DNA of 64,000 bases from Bombyx mori (Eukaryota; Arthropoda; Insecta; Lepidoptera; Bombycidae): contig NC_085121.1 in the NCBI RefSeq assembly GCF_030269925.1, positions 11,239,501-11,303,500 on the forward strand, in the 5' to 3' direction. Under the pieces are notes generated by a model that saw only the letters and a program-made list of their open reading frames with translations, was not told the origin of the DNA and searched no databases. Made by a program: the position numbers and the translations under genes. Position 1 is the stretch's first letter, and each line of letters opens with the position of its first letter. This document shows, piece after piece, positions 47,915-57,900 of the stretch.

Positions 47915-48018
47915 TTAAGGATGGACTTGGCAACGTCTTGACTGTGCCTCTGGCAGTGCTGACGTCCATGAGCGATCAGGAGGACCGTATGTTCGATGCC
48001 TGCAAGAAGAATAAAAAA
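47915..48018 (+). mobile_element. 3' end of the abundant non-LTR element, degraded
   Basis: GGATGGACTTGGCAACGTCT...GTGCTGACGTCCATGAGCG...AAGAAGAATAAAAAAAA. 5'-truncated. Confidence 0.6.
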
Positions 48019-48099
48019 AATCCAAATCTTATTCAGAATTGATTTTTCTACTATAGTCGCATACGCATAGAAAATGTTGTTATAGTCATATATGTTTTT

Positions 48100-48425
48100 T
48101 TTACAGCTTAGATCGGTGGACGAGCTCACAGCCCACCTGGTGTTAAGTGGTTACTGGAGCCCGTAGACATCCACAACGTAAATGCGCCACCCACCTTGAG
48201 ATATAAGTTCTAAGGTCTCAAGTATAGTTACAACGGCTGCCCCACCCTTCAAACCGAAACGCATCACTGCTTCACGGCAGAAATAGGCAGGGCGGTCCGA
48301 GAGTCCAAGAGGTTGTCCATAAATTAGTTCTCCTGTAAACTACCTGGTTTGGAAGTCTTCTTTAAGTGTCTCTCGCATGCCCAGTGCCCACCCCTGCGGA
48401 CTCACAAGAGGTCCTACCACCAGTA
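48100..48425 (-). mobile_element. Bm1-type SINE with atypical internal segment
   Basis: Inverted Bm1 body, interrupted between the GGCAGGGCGGTCCGAGAG and CACCCCTGCGGACTCACAAG segments by about 75 bp (AAACTACCTGGTTTGGAAGT...) shared with the copy at 39075-39365. Ends CCTACCACCAGTAAGTATA. Confidence 0.8.
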
Positions 48426-48984
48426 AGTATATAGTACCAGTAAGTATGTATATAGTCATCGTAACTGTTGCTACAGGATGAGTAGTATATGGATCGCACA
48501 GTGTAAAAAGAGTCTCATAGAGTTATTTACTTAATAAACTAACAATAATTAATAAACAAAATGACGAAGTCTCTAAAAAGTGCTAATAACTGATATTGGT
48601 TTGACAACGGTGAAATAATATTTATGCTTGAGTGTAGACACCCCTCAGTTCAATCTATAATTTGAAAATAAACTATGCAGGTGACCTATTTAGGTGTTAA
48701 AATAGTGGTGTGCAGCCAATACTTTTTTAATAACATTGTGTATTTTTATATGTATGCTAGGATTAGAAGGTCTATTTAGATTTTATATTTTCGTGTTATA
48801 GAATGTCACTTTTGTGTCATCGAGGTAAAACCACTTTATTATTAAGTCAATATAGAAGTGCACGACTTCACAATTTTCATATTAGAAACAAGGTTATATT
48901 TGCCACGCAATGTATCATTAAAATATGATGTAATGTATGTTTTATAAGTCGATGTAAAACAATTTTTTATTTATTTATTTATTT

Positions 48985-49224
48985 AATGCTGAGGTGGGTG
49001 GACGAGCTCACAGCCCACTTGGTGTTAAGGGGTTACTGGAGCCCATAGGCATCTACAACGTAAATGCGCCACCCACCTTAAGATATAAGTTCTAAGGTCT
49101 CAAGTATAAGTTACAACGGCTACCCCACCCTTCAAACCGAAACGCATTACTACTTCACGGCAGAAATTGGCAGGGTGGTGGTACCTACCCGCGCGGACTC
49201 ACAAGAGGTCCTACCACCAGTAAA
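48985..49224 (-). mobile_element. Bm1-type SINE, headless
   Basis: GCTGAGGTGGGTGGACGAGC to GAGGTCCTACCACCAGTAAA, inverted and close to consensus. It lacks the internal segment of the 48100 copy. Confidence 0.9.
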
Positions 49225-49667
49225 TGTTAGGTTTACATCACATAGTATAGCTTAAGGGTGCCGCCAGACGGTAAGTCTTGGTAATACCTTTCTTCTTAAA
49301 TCTGCTCTAGAACAATCATGTTCCGGTTTGAAGAATGGGATAGCTGTATTCTAATACAACCGATAATTCTATCTAATTATATCTCAAGGTTGTATGTATT
49401 TACGTTATGATGTAAATGAACTTCAGTAACTATAACACATTCGGCGGGTCGTCTTAGGTATTGAACAAATGTTTGGAGACTTATATAAATTAGCATATAA
49501 ACCTGAGGTGGGAAAAGAATAACTGCATGGAGTTAAAATATCATTCAGTGGACTGGCACTAAAAAGGCTGTACAATTAATGAGAATGGTCCCGAAAAAGC
49601 ATCTGCTTAAGGAGCTAAACGTTAAATCCATTTAAATTCTTAATATTGCGTCGTAAAAGCCACTTAA

Positions 49668-49885
49668 TCTATACTAATATATAAATCTACAGTGGTTCTT
49701 ACGGATGTTCCGTTATAACTACTGAACCATGCATCCGATTGACTTGAAACTTGGTATCCATGTAGAAAATACATGTACTTAATGGATAGGCTAATATTTA
49801 TACGAGTGTTGGACTCTCTAATGATAATGATAATAAATAATAATGTTCATTTTAAATGCCCAGCGAAGCGGGCGAGTACGGCTAG
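49668..49885 (+). mobile_element. Non-autonomous Helitron-like element (copy 3, uninterrupted)
   Basis: TCTATACTAATATATAAATC to AGCGAAGCGGGCGAGTACGG then CTAG, between host A and T. It gives the empty-site reference for the nested insertion at 36617. Confidence 0.8.
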
Positions 49886-50722
49886 TCGAATCTAAAATTA
49901 TGAATATCTGAAATTAGGCGAAACGTTAAAGTTACTCGTGTGCGATTACTTAGCGATTTCGGCTGAGCTTTAAACTAGAAGCCGTACAAGTCCAAGGCTC
50001 GTAAAAATGTAGCTGATTGTTACTGGTTTCAAAACGATCCAATTTAAGCTTGTGATGTCTATTGGAATTGAAAATAAAAATATAATTTTTTACCTTAATT
50101 CCGACAGCAGAAGGTTGAAATTAGGTCGTTATCGCGTCTCAGTTCGGTGGCCTCGTAAACGTTGACGTCATATCTTACCTCAGTGGGTGGATCAGTCTCA
50201 CCCCGGGGTCGGGAGAGCATGAGAAGGACATACGTAGTACGAAATAGTTTTCGAGATTTTTGTGTCTGATATACTTAACTCAATAAACGTGTTCTCTTGT
50301 ACTTTACTGATGTTTTTATTATGTGTATCGAAACTGAATTAAAGTTATAGTATGTTAGTTTAGTTTAGTATGCGTCATAAATCAATTTTTACGGTTTAAT
50401 ATCGCGTTTATTATTATACTTTACAGAGGGAGATACATAAATTCATTTTTCTTTGTTAAAAATATTACATTAGGTAACTACTTACCGCGTCGGCAAATTA
50501 ATTTAAACTAAATTTGCCGTTCTATTTCAAATATCTACATTGAATATTACAATAAAATTAAAAGCTACGCCCACAGAAATGACACCCAATCTTTCATAGC
50601 ATTATGTATTTATTACATTATCAGGTAATTTGATACTATTCAACAAAACCATTAACATAATTATTTTCTAGCAGTCATTTTAAAATACAGCTCTATGCCT
50701 TTCGAACCTTTAACGAATAACA

Positions 50723-51553
50723 ATGAAAATTGTTATAGTATTGTTCAGTGTGCTCATCACTGTTTACGGCAAAGAAGCGCATAAAAAAAAAGAAGATGTG
50801 TCTTGTGATGGTGTTTATTTACACGGAAAATTTCACAGGAAAGAAGTTTTATCGAATGGTGTAAACCGTCCCTACCAGCTGTCGTATTACAATAACACAG
50901 TTTTCTTCAGCCAAAACATCGGAGACGACAAGAAAGATACGTTCGAAATCGCCTACGTGAGACATGGTCAAATGATGCCGGAAGCGATAAACAAAACTAC
51001 AAACGGATTCGCAACAACGGTGGATAGGAAACATGAATTAATATACTTTGGAGGTAGCGATGGAGTGTATGTTCATAATTTCAAGGAACCTGGCGAAATC
51101 AAGCATATTATCAAATATCACGATATTTGGGATATGTTTTTTTATAAACATCTTTATTTTATTGTGTATCCGTCGCTCCGCCTTCACAAGAAGGTTGGTG
51201 ACATTATAGAAATCATAGAGCACATTCAAGAAAAAATATTTCAATTCGCCGTCGATGGCGATGATGATATTTTTATAACTACGAGGGACGGATTGTATGA
51301 AATAAAAAACGGCACGTCAGAACGTATTTTGTACGAGGGACCCAAAATTTTCAGGGCATTGGAGGTCAATCACGACGGCGTTGCATTTTTTTGTGGACAG
51401 AATGCGATTTATATTGCTGACAAAGAAAAATACAAGTTAGAGGTAGTTGCTCATATTAGGAACGTTTTTGGTTTGACTTTCGATGATGATAATAACATGA
51501 TATATTCAAATCCGCATGAAATTATTAGATTGTTGCCCGAAGATTGTAAATGA
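50723..51553 (+). CDS. Ommochrome-binding protein-like secreted protein
   Basis: 276 residues, complete and intronless. A signal peptide (MKIVIVLFSVLITVYG) is followed by a basic segment, then DVSCDGVYLHGKFHRKEVL and repeated beta-strand-like blocks (YFGGSDGVYVHNF, DIFITTRDGLYEIKNG, AVAFFCGQ-type, LTFDDDNNMIYSN) suggesting a beta-propeller-like fold. Size, the early cysteine and the GGSDGVY block resemble the Manduca ommochrome-binding protein, a haemolymph carrier of yellow tryptophan-derived pigment. Cysteines are few (about three in the mature part). AATAAA at 51586-51591 lies 33 nt after the stop. It sits just downstream of the lipocalin-like cluster on the same strand. Ligand specificity within this family cannot be read from sequence. 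Confidence 0.78.
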   Translation: MKIVIVLFSVLITVYGKEAHKKKEDVSCDGVYLHGKFHRKEVLSNGVNRPYQLSYYNNTVFFSQNIGDDKKDTFEIAYVRHGQMMPEAINKTTNGFATTVDRKHELIYFGGSDGVYVHNFKEPGEIKHIIKYHDIWDMFFYKHLYFIVYPSLRLHKKVGDIIEIIEHIQEKIFQFAVDGDDDIFITTRDGLYEIKNGTSERILYEGPKIFRALEVNHDGVAFFCGQNAIYIADKEKYKLEVVAHIRNVFGLTFDDDNNMIYSNPHEIIRLLPEDCK

Positions 51554-51599
51554 CAATAATCTATGTTCTAATGCTGAACTTATGAAATAAAAAATGATT

Positions 51600-52520
51600 T
51601 TTGGAGTATTTTTTTTTATTTAATGAAATGATTGTGATATTGCCATAATGTTCTCTGACAGTGATTTATAAAACCCAGTAATTTAAATGAATATTTTGTA
51701 AAAAAAAGCGTTTGTGCGTAAAATTGTGTCTGAAACTGTTACTTCATAACAGCGGATAAAATACTAGGAGCTGATAAATTGTAGGAAGTTAGTACAAAGA
51801 GAGAAAGAGATACAAGAGGAGGTTATATCTCTTTTTATCGGAGGGTACCCTTCGTTCCACCCCCTAGTCTATATGAAGGGGGCTACTGGTCCCCTTCACA
51901 ACATTTACAGATTACTAAAATTGTTGACTGATCGGTTTTTATATGTAGTGTGATAAAAGCACGTAGATGTTTTTTTTAGACATGTATGCTTTTGTGACAA
52001 TTTCAAAACTATTCGCATACCAACATTTTAAGTTTGGTTTATAGTGTTCACTTAGGATGATTGATATTTTTATAATCTATAACGTACTTAGTCAACTTTC
52101 TTATAAACTCCACATGCAGGCGAATTCTGAGTAACATTTTTATTCATCGACTGCAGTATCTGTACTTACAAAAACTTGAATGTATATTTTGCACGTGTAA
52201 AAATAACGTTCATTTTACAATAAATTAATAGTTCATTGGAAATGTCACGAAACCGTCAGTGGAGGTCGTTGCTACCAGGGACTCATAAACAGGGAGAGGA
52301 CGATTTATCTCAGTTGCGATGTTTCAGAAATGGGAAGGGTAGAGGGGTGAAACGTCATGTTTGCCACCCCAAAGTTTCGTTCGATTACGAATAAAATATT
52401 TTGTGTTATTTTTTTTTTATTTCAGTGGATCTATTTTAAAATTTTGTCAATTAAAAATCGTAAGATCAGTTTAATTAAATTATTGTTTGTGCGATTACAT
52501 TACATTCTATTTTAATACGA
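51600..52520. other. Intergenic between ommochrome-binding gene and minus-strand gene
   Basis: AT-rich convergent interval. A short GC-richer stretch at 51840-51900 (GGAGGGTACCCTTCG, AAGGGGGCTACTGG) has no recognised content. Confidence 0.5.
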
Positions 52521-52521
52521 T

Positions 52522-53190
52522 TTAAACTTCACACGCGCCGGTTGACGAAACTGTTACCGTTCCTCTGAAGTACGAGACGTCGCCTTTACAATCACAGACA
52601 TCCTGAAATAATTGAATTAAAATCAAATATACCTTATATATTAATTATAATAGCAAAGAGCATTAATATATATTTACTTACAAATTCTTTTTCTAACGAA
52701 GAGCACTCTGGGTTTTGTTCGTAAAAATGTACTTTCTCGATATTATGCTTTAATATTTCGTTCGATGATTTTTTTTCATCAGCACATGTCATCAAATTTG
52801 AGATTAGACCTTTGTTATTTTTCTTGACTTTCAAGTGATCTATATTGACGTTGTACATAACCACTGGACTGCCAAATATTGCCTCATCAAGATACGTACA
52901 GTAGCTACCGTTCTCTTGTTTTTGCATTAGATTATTATTAATATTTAGGCTTTTTTCATTGTCCGTGTTGGTTTCGGTGTTACCGAGATAGTTCTGGTAT
53001 AGTTGATTTTCGTTTATTTCCGAATGTTTTCGCTTATTTGTGGATTGTTTTATTTTGGCACACACATTTGTCAAGTATTGAAATTTGAGGAAGTATCCAA
53101 CGGCTCCAGTAACGGTCGCGTACCCGCTCTTCTTACTCTTGTTGTGAACTAGGCAAACGTGTTTTAAAGATGTCGTTCCGTAGGAGGGTC
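52522..53190 (-). CDS. Unidentified protein, last two exons
   Basis: Exon 53190-52682 (acceptor CTTTTAG|GACCC, donor TTT|GTAAGT) joins in phase 0 to 52602-52522, giving about 195 C-terminal residues ending VSSTGACEV. The piece has a cysteine near its start (LKHVCLVHN), TVTGAVGYFLKF, a long Asn/Lys/Glu-rich hydrophilic middle, and a cysteine-rich end (ECSS, DVCDCKGD). The first intron is phase 1, so at least one 5' exon is missing; none is convincing between here and the transporter gene. I do not recognise the family. Cysteines and the lack of obvious nuclear motifs allow a secreted protein, but no signal peptide is visible. Confidence 0.6.
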
Positions 53191-53745
53191 CTAAAAGAAT
53201 AAAATAAAGTCGTTCTAACAAGGCTAGATTTTTTTACTATATTAACGGCCTATAAGGTTAATAAATGATCAGAAGATAGCCCTAGTTTCTTCGTGATGCT
53301 GTTACTGCTATTGTGTTAATTATTCATAACGGAAATATTTTAATTGTTTTTCATTCATTCTGTCCTTAACTAAGAACTGATGGTAAGACATATCTTGATA
53401 CTACTCTAAGTATTACCGCAATCACACGCTCCCGTCCTGAGGAGTAGGACAACAGTTATTACAATTGCCAGTTTAACTTCGTGTCTCAAGGTGTGTAGCC
53501 GTATTTTTGTTGCAACGTTTATGGGGTGGACCCTATTACCAAATAGTCAGCGCTTGAAAGTAAAGGAAAAAAGTTACGTGCGAATGTTAAGAAAGTTTTT
53601 CGCGTTCGAGGATTTTTTCTTAATGGTCAAAAAATTGTTAATTCAAAATTTTGATAATCCAACATACCAAATACGTCTTTCGATAAACCTTTTGAAATTT
53701 TGTAAAATCATTAGTTTGATTATGTAGGTACTTGGATGTACTTAC

Positions 53746-53992
53746 TACTGGTGGTAGGACCTCTTGTGAGTCCGCGCGGGTGGGTACCACCGCCCTGCCT
53801 ATTTCTGCCGTGAAGCAGTAATGCGTTTCGGTTTGAAGGGTGGGGCAGCCGTTGTCACTATACTGAGATCTTAGAACTTATATCTCAAGGTGGGTGGCGC
53901 ATTTACGTTGTAGATGTCCATGGGCTCCAGTAACCACTTAACACCAGGTGGGCTGTGAGATCGTCCACCCATCTAAGCAATAATAAAAAAAC
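53746..53992 (+). mobile_element. Bm1-type SINE, headless
   Basis: ACTGGTGGTAGGACCTCTTG to CATCTAAGCAATAATAAAAA, close to consensus. Confidence 0.92.
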
Positions 53993-54112
53993 ACTTTTTT
54001 GTCGAACCACTTTCTGTGGATTTGGTAGCATAAACCATTCAGGAAAATTTGAGGAAATGTTTGTTAATTATAATGATAATGTATTGACTTAAACTTTATT
54101 GTTTTTTTGTAT

Positions 54113-54424
54113 TTATTTGTACTCGCCCTTTTTGTGCGGACAGGCGCAGTGTATTAACGGAGAGTTTTCGGTGAGGCCGTTCTCAGGCGCGCTGCGTGTT
54201 CTGCAGAAGTTACTGCTGCCCCACGTGGTGTCGGTGTACGGAATCGAATCAGATACACTTCCTGGCTGCACCCATTTAGACGATTCGCGCAGTGAGAAAA
54301 ATGTTAACGTTATAACGCCCTGTTGGATTTGTATTTTTTTAAATAGCAATACTTCATGCATTACAGGTAAACTAACGAGTCCACGATAATAAATACAGAG
54401 CATATACAACTGAGTAGAAAACAA
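54113..54424. other. Open segment of undecided strand
   Basis: About 180 bp (54140-54320) are GC-richer and open on both strands. Plus strand: after an AG at 54141-54142 it reads FSVRPFSGALRVLQKLLLPH, faintly like exon 3 of the lipocalin-like genes (FSGTVQVLKAVNDH). Minus strand: a Cys-containing frame ends at TAA 54115 with AATAAA about 20 nt beyond. Neither reading has convincing splice partners. It could be a decayed exon. Confidence 0.3.
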
Positions 54425-54958
54425 ATTGCTCTTAAGACGTTTAGAAATTACATATTATATGGCCGTAACAAAAAATTCGTATTTTTTGGAACCGGAAAAT
54501 TTATTTCAATTCCTGTTTTCAGTGTGTGTATGAATAAGCGGCTCAATGCCTATCTGGTGTAAAGTGGCTCCTGGAACCCAAAGGATTCACAACGTGAATT
54601 CCATTTTAAGACATGGAATCAAGCCACAATTTTTTTATTTGGGAAACTAATCGTACAATACATCCGCATAGCATATCAAAGATCCAATAATACATAGGAC
54701 ATGAGTAGATTGTGAACAAAATTAAATGAAAATTTTTACCTAAATTTTACAAAGAAAATAATAAAATAAAACAAGAAAAATATTACTACTACGAGTCGGA
54801 CCTCGGAGTACTTTACATTTCAATATTTTGTGAATATAAATTTCAATATTTTGCAAGTGATAAATAAAATATGTCAATATCGGACAAGTTCGTGTCATGT
54901 AGGTATCCTGTAACTGTAAGGACACTGGATACAGGTAACTGAAACCAATTTTTTTATT

Positions 54959-57900
54959 TTATTTACGGACCATTTCATTGGTATAAGGTGTAAAAAATAA
55001 AAATACCATAGTGAAACACGCAGAGGCGCAGAGCGTAGCGCACAGCGGGAACCCGTACCGTTGCGTGAGAGCTCCACCAAGAGCCGGACCAAAGACTTCG
55101 CCCAGAGAATAACAACAAGACCAGACCCCCGCCACTGCACTGTACGTGGTGAGTGCTTCGGGGCATCCTCCTTCATAACTATATTATAATAATTGGTTAA
55201 TTTAATGATATACATGACACGATAGAGGGTCAGTCGATTTCATGATGCCTGCCGAAGTTAGATCTTAGGTATATTATAGATCACGAAAAATGAATGCTGT
55301 AAGCCACCTCCAAAAATGCAGAAAAGCAGGACCTTGGTATCACCTCCACACAATACTATCGTTTTGATTATATTACAGTATTTCTTGATTACTGAAGTCC
55401 TCCGGTAGCGGTTAAGACTCCAGTGCTCCATGAATATAAATACAAAGACCAGCGAACCAGGTATAGTAAACGAAACTATCTGAATTCAGAAATTTGTAGT
55501 AAATTGTAGTAAATTTGCAGTAAGCTGTTTTGTGAGCCCTCTCGGGTAGATACCGCCATCCAGTCTATTTCTGCCCGGAAGCAGTAATGCGTTCCGATTT
55601 TAAGGGTGGGCCCACTGTTATACAATACAATTCAGACTTAGATTTCATGTTTCAAGGTTCGCGTAGTGATGCTTTTGGGCTCCATCAGCCTCTAAATAAT
55701 AGATGGGCTAGAACTAGTTCAGCCATCTAGGCAATGAAAAGGATAAGTTTGTGTCACAGAAAAACTATCAATCTTGTTAATTTATAATAATTCAATACTA
55801 CGATATCATAATTTAAGAGGTTTTCCCATTCGCGCGTAGCTAGAATAGCCCCTTATGCTACCAGAGAATGGGTACAAAAAAAGAAGTTATTATCGTCACT
55901 TGAATTGAGGAATTGTTCGAGATGATACAAACGTCTCGTTTGTACCATCGCACCGCCCGCCACCGGAGTAGAGTTCATCCATACTACCTGGAGCCACTGC
56001 GGTCATCCACAGTGCGTTTCCAGAGATCTTTTTTGCCACGTACCATCCGGCTATGGAATGAGCTCCCCTCCACGGTGTTTCCCGAGCGCTATGATATGTC
56101 CTTCTTCAAACGAGGCTTGTGGAGAGTATTAAGCGGTAGGCAGCGGCTTGGCTCTGCCCTTGGCATTGCTGAAGTCCATGGGCGACGGTAACCACTCACC
56201 ATCAGGTGGGCCGTGTGCTCGTCTGCCTACAAAGGCAATAAAAAATAAAATAAAATAAAAACTTGAAATATTGAAAAACTGTTAATATGCAATGCTAGAC
56301 GGTATAAGAGATCATTCTTCAAACGAGTCTTGATTATTACTACGCAGCTCACATCAGCGATAATGAACACATGCAAACAAGTTAACCGTAAGCTCGGATG
56401 TCAACACGTTTAATGCAGTATCGCTAAATGAATAATCCACAATTATGCACAATTATGTACTTACATGGAACTTGTCAACACTCCTTGAAATGTGGGCAAC
56501 AATGTAAGGGCCACAGATATTCCTAGTATCGAAAGCGCAACCAGGTCTAACCAAAGGACACTGAAAAAAAAGCATTAGAATAAAACTTTTGTAATAAATG
56601 AAATTTTCGATTAGTAAAGTAAAGTAAATCATATCAAGTCAATCATAGTACGGATAGGTATTCATACTATACTAAAGATTCCCAAACTCTTTTGGGCAAG
56701 AGACCCCTTTTTCAAATTATTTCAAATACTTACAAGTCTAAAAACTTTACGATTGGTTAAGTGATTAAGTTCGACATCATTTTCTCTTAAAAAATTACTA
56801 AAATGAATTTAATAAGCACAGTATCTTGAAAGCTTCAAATAAGTGCTTGTATTTTTCTCTTTTTGGTTGTCTACGGGGCTATTCCAACTAATCGCGGACG
56901 GGTAGATGAGCTCATGGACTCAACTTAGGAGCACCGAGAGCGGACCCGATAAGACATGTTTACAAGTTCTTCTTCAAACGAGGCTTGTGAGAGTATTAAA
57001 CTATAGGAAGCGGATTGGCTCTGCTCTTGGCATTACTGAAGTCCATGAGCGACGCTAACCACTCACCATCAGGTGGGCTGTATGCTCCTCTGCCTACATA
57101 GGCAATAAAAAAAAAGATATTTTGGACGATGGCGGCTTAAATTACGAGATGAAGCTGTAAGCCTTGTATGTATGTACATCCGTATATTCCTTATAGGCTC
57201 CTTAAACGGTTGGACCGATTTCGGTAAAATTTTCAAGATTTTTTTCAGATTGACTAAGGGAGTGATCTTGAGATCCGTTCGGTATCGATCAGACCAAAGT
57301 CCAATCTAAGATCAATCAAGGGCTTGACTTTAGATAATCACTAAAGACAATGGAACGTCATTTATAAAACAGGATAGTTACGAACATTAAGTCTTTATTG
57401 GTCCATTTTTGGAAACCCGTTAAATAAATAAACGATTGTGGGACTTACCGTGGTAATGCGGGGATGAAAGGACATGGGCCCAATAACAACAAGCCAACTG
57501 TGGACAGGAACAGGCCCCAAACCATCATGCACCAGTGATTATGTACTCTGGACAAAGAAAAAAAAAAACTTTTTTACTGTCATCATTATAAAGGCAAGAA
57601 TAATCAATGTTAATAAAATAAACAGCTTACCGATCTGCTACCCATCCCCATATGGGACTGAAGATGCCATACAAGCTTGAGAATAGTAAGAAAATCAATC
57701 CGATTTGTTGTGTGGATAGCCCGAACTGTCGCATATGAGGTTCCAACGTTGGATCCAAGAACGCCCATGTATTGGACATTATTACGATTACAAGCCCAGT
57801 AACAATGATTGACGGAATCTTCAATAATTTAATCATTGAAGCTGTTTTTGAACCGGATACATACTCTGAAAAAAAATGCGTACCTTTTAAATCACAAATT

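Larger units (their letters stand above)
46299..50722. other. Intergenic, repeat-rich
   Basis: No gene supported. Contents: 3' ends of the non-LTR element (47095-47185 weak, 47915-48018), Bm1 copies at 48100-48425 and 48985-49224, and a Helitron at 49668-49885. Confidence 0.55.

Noticed and set aside
53746..53992. Candidate structured RNA because of high conservation with several loci
   Set aside because: The conservation is that of Bm1 SINE copies.
54895..55215. 106-residue minus-strand ORF (MYIIKLTNYY...)
   Set aside because: Out of frame with the transporter's last exon, whose correct frame gives GEVFGPALGG and ends at 54959.
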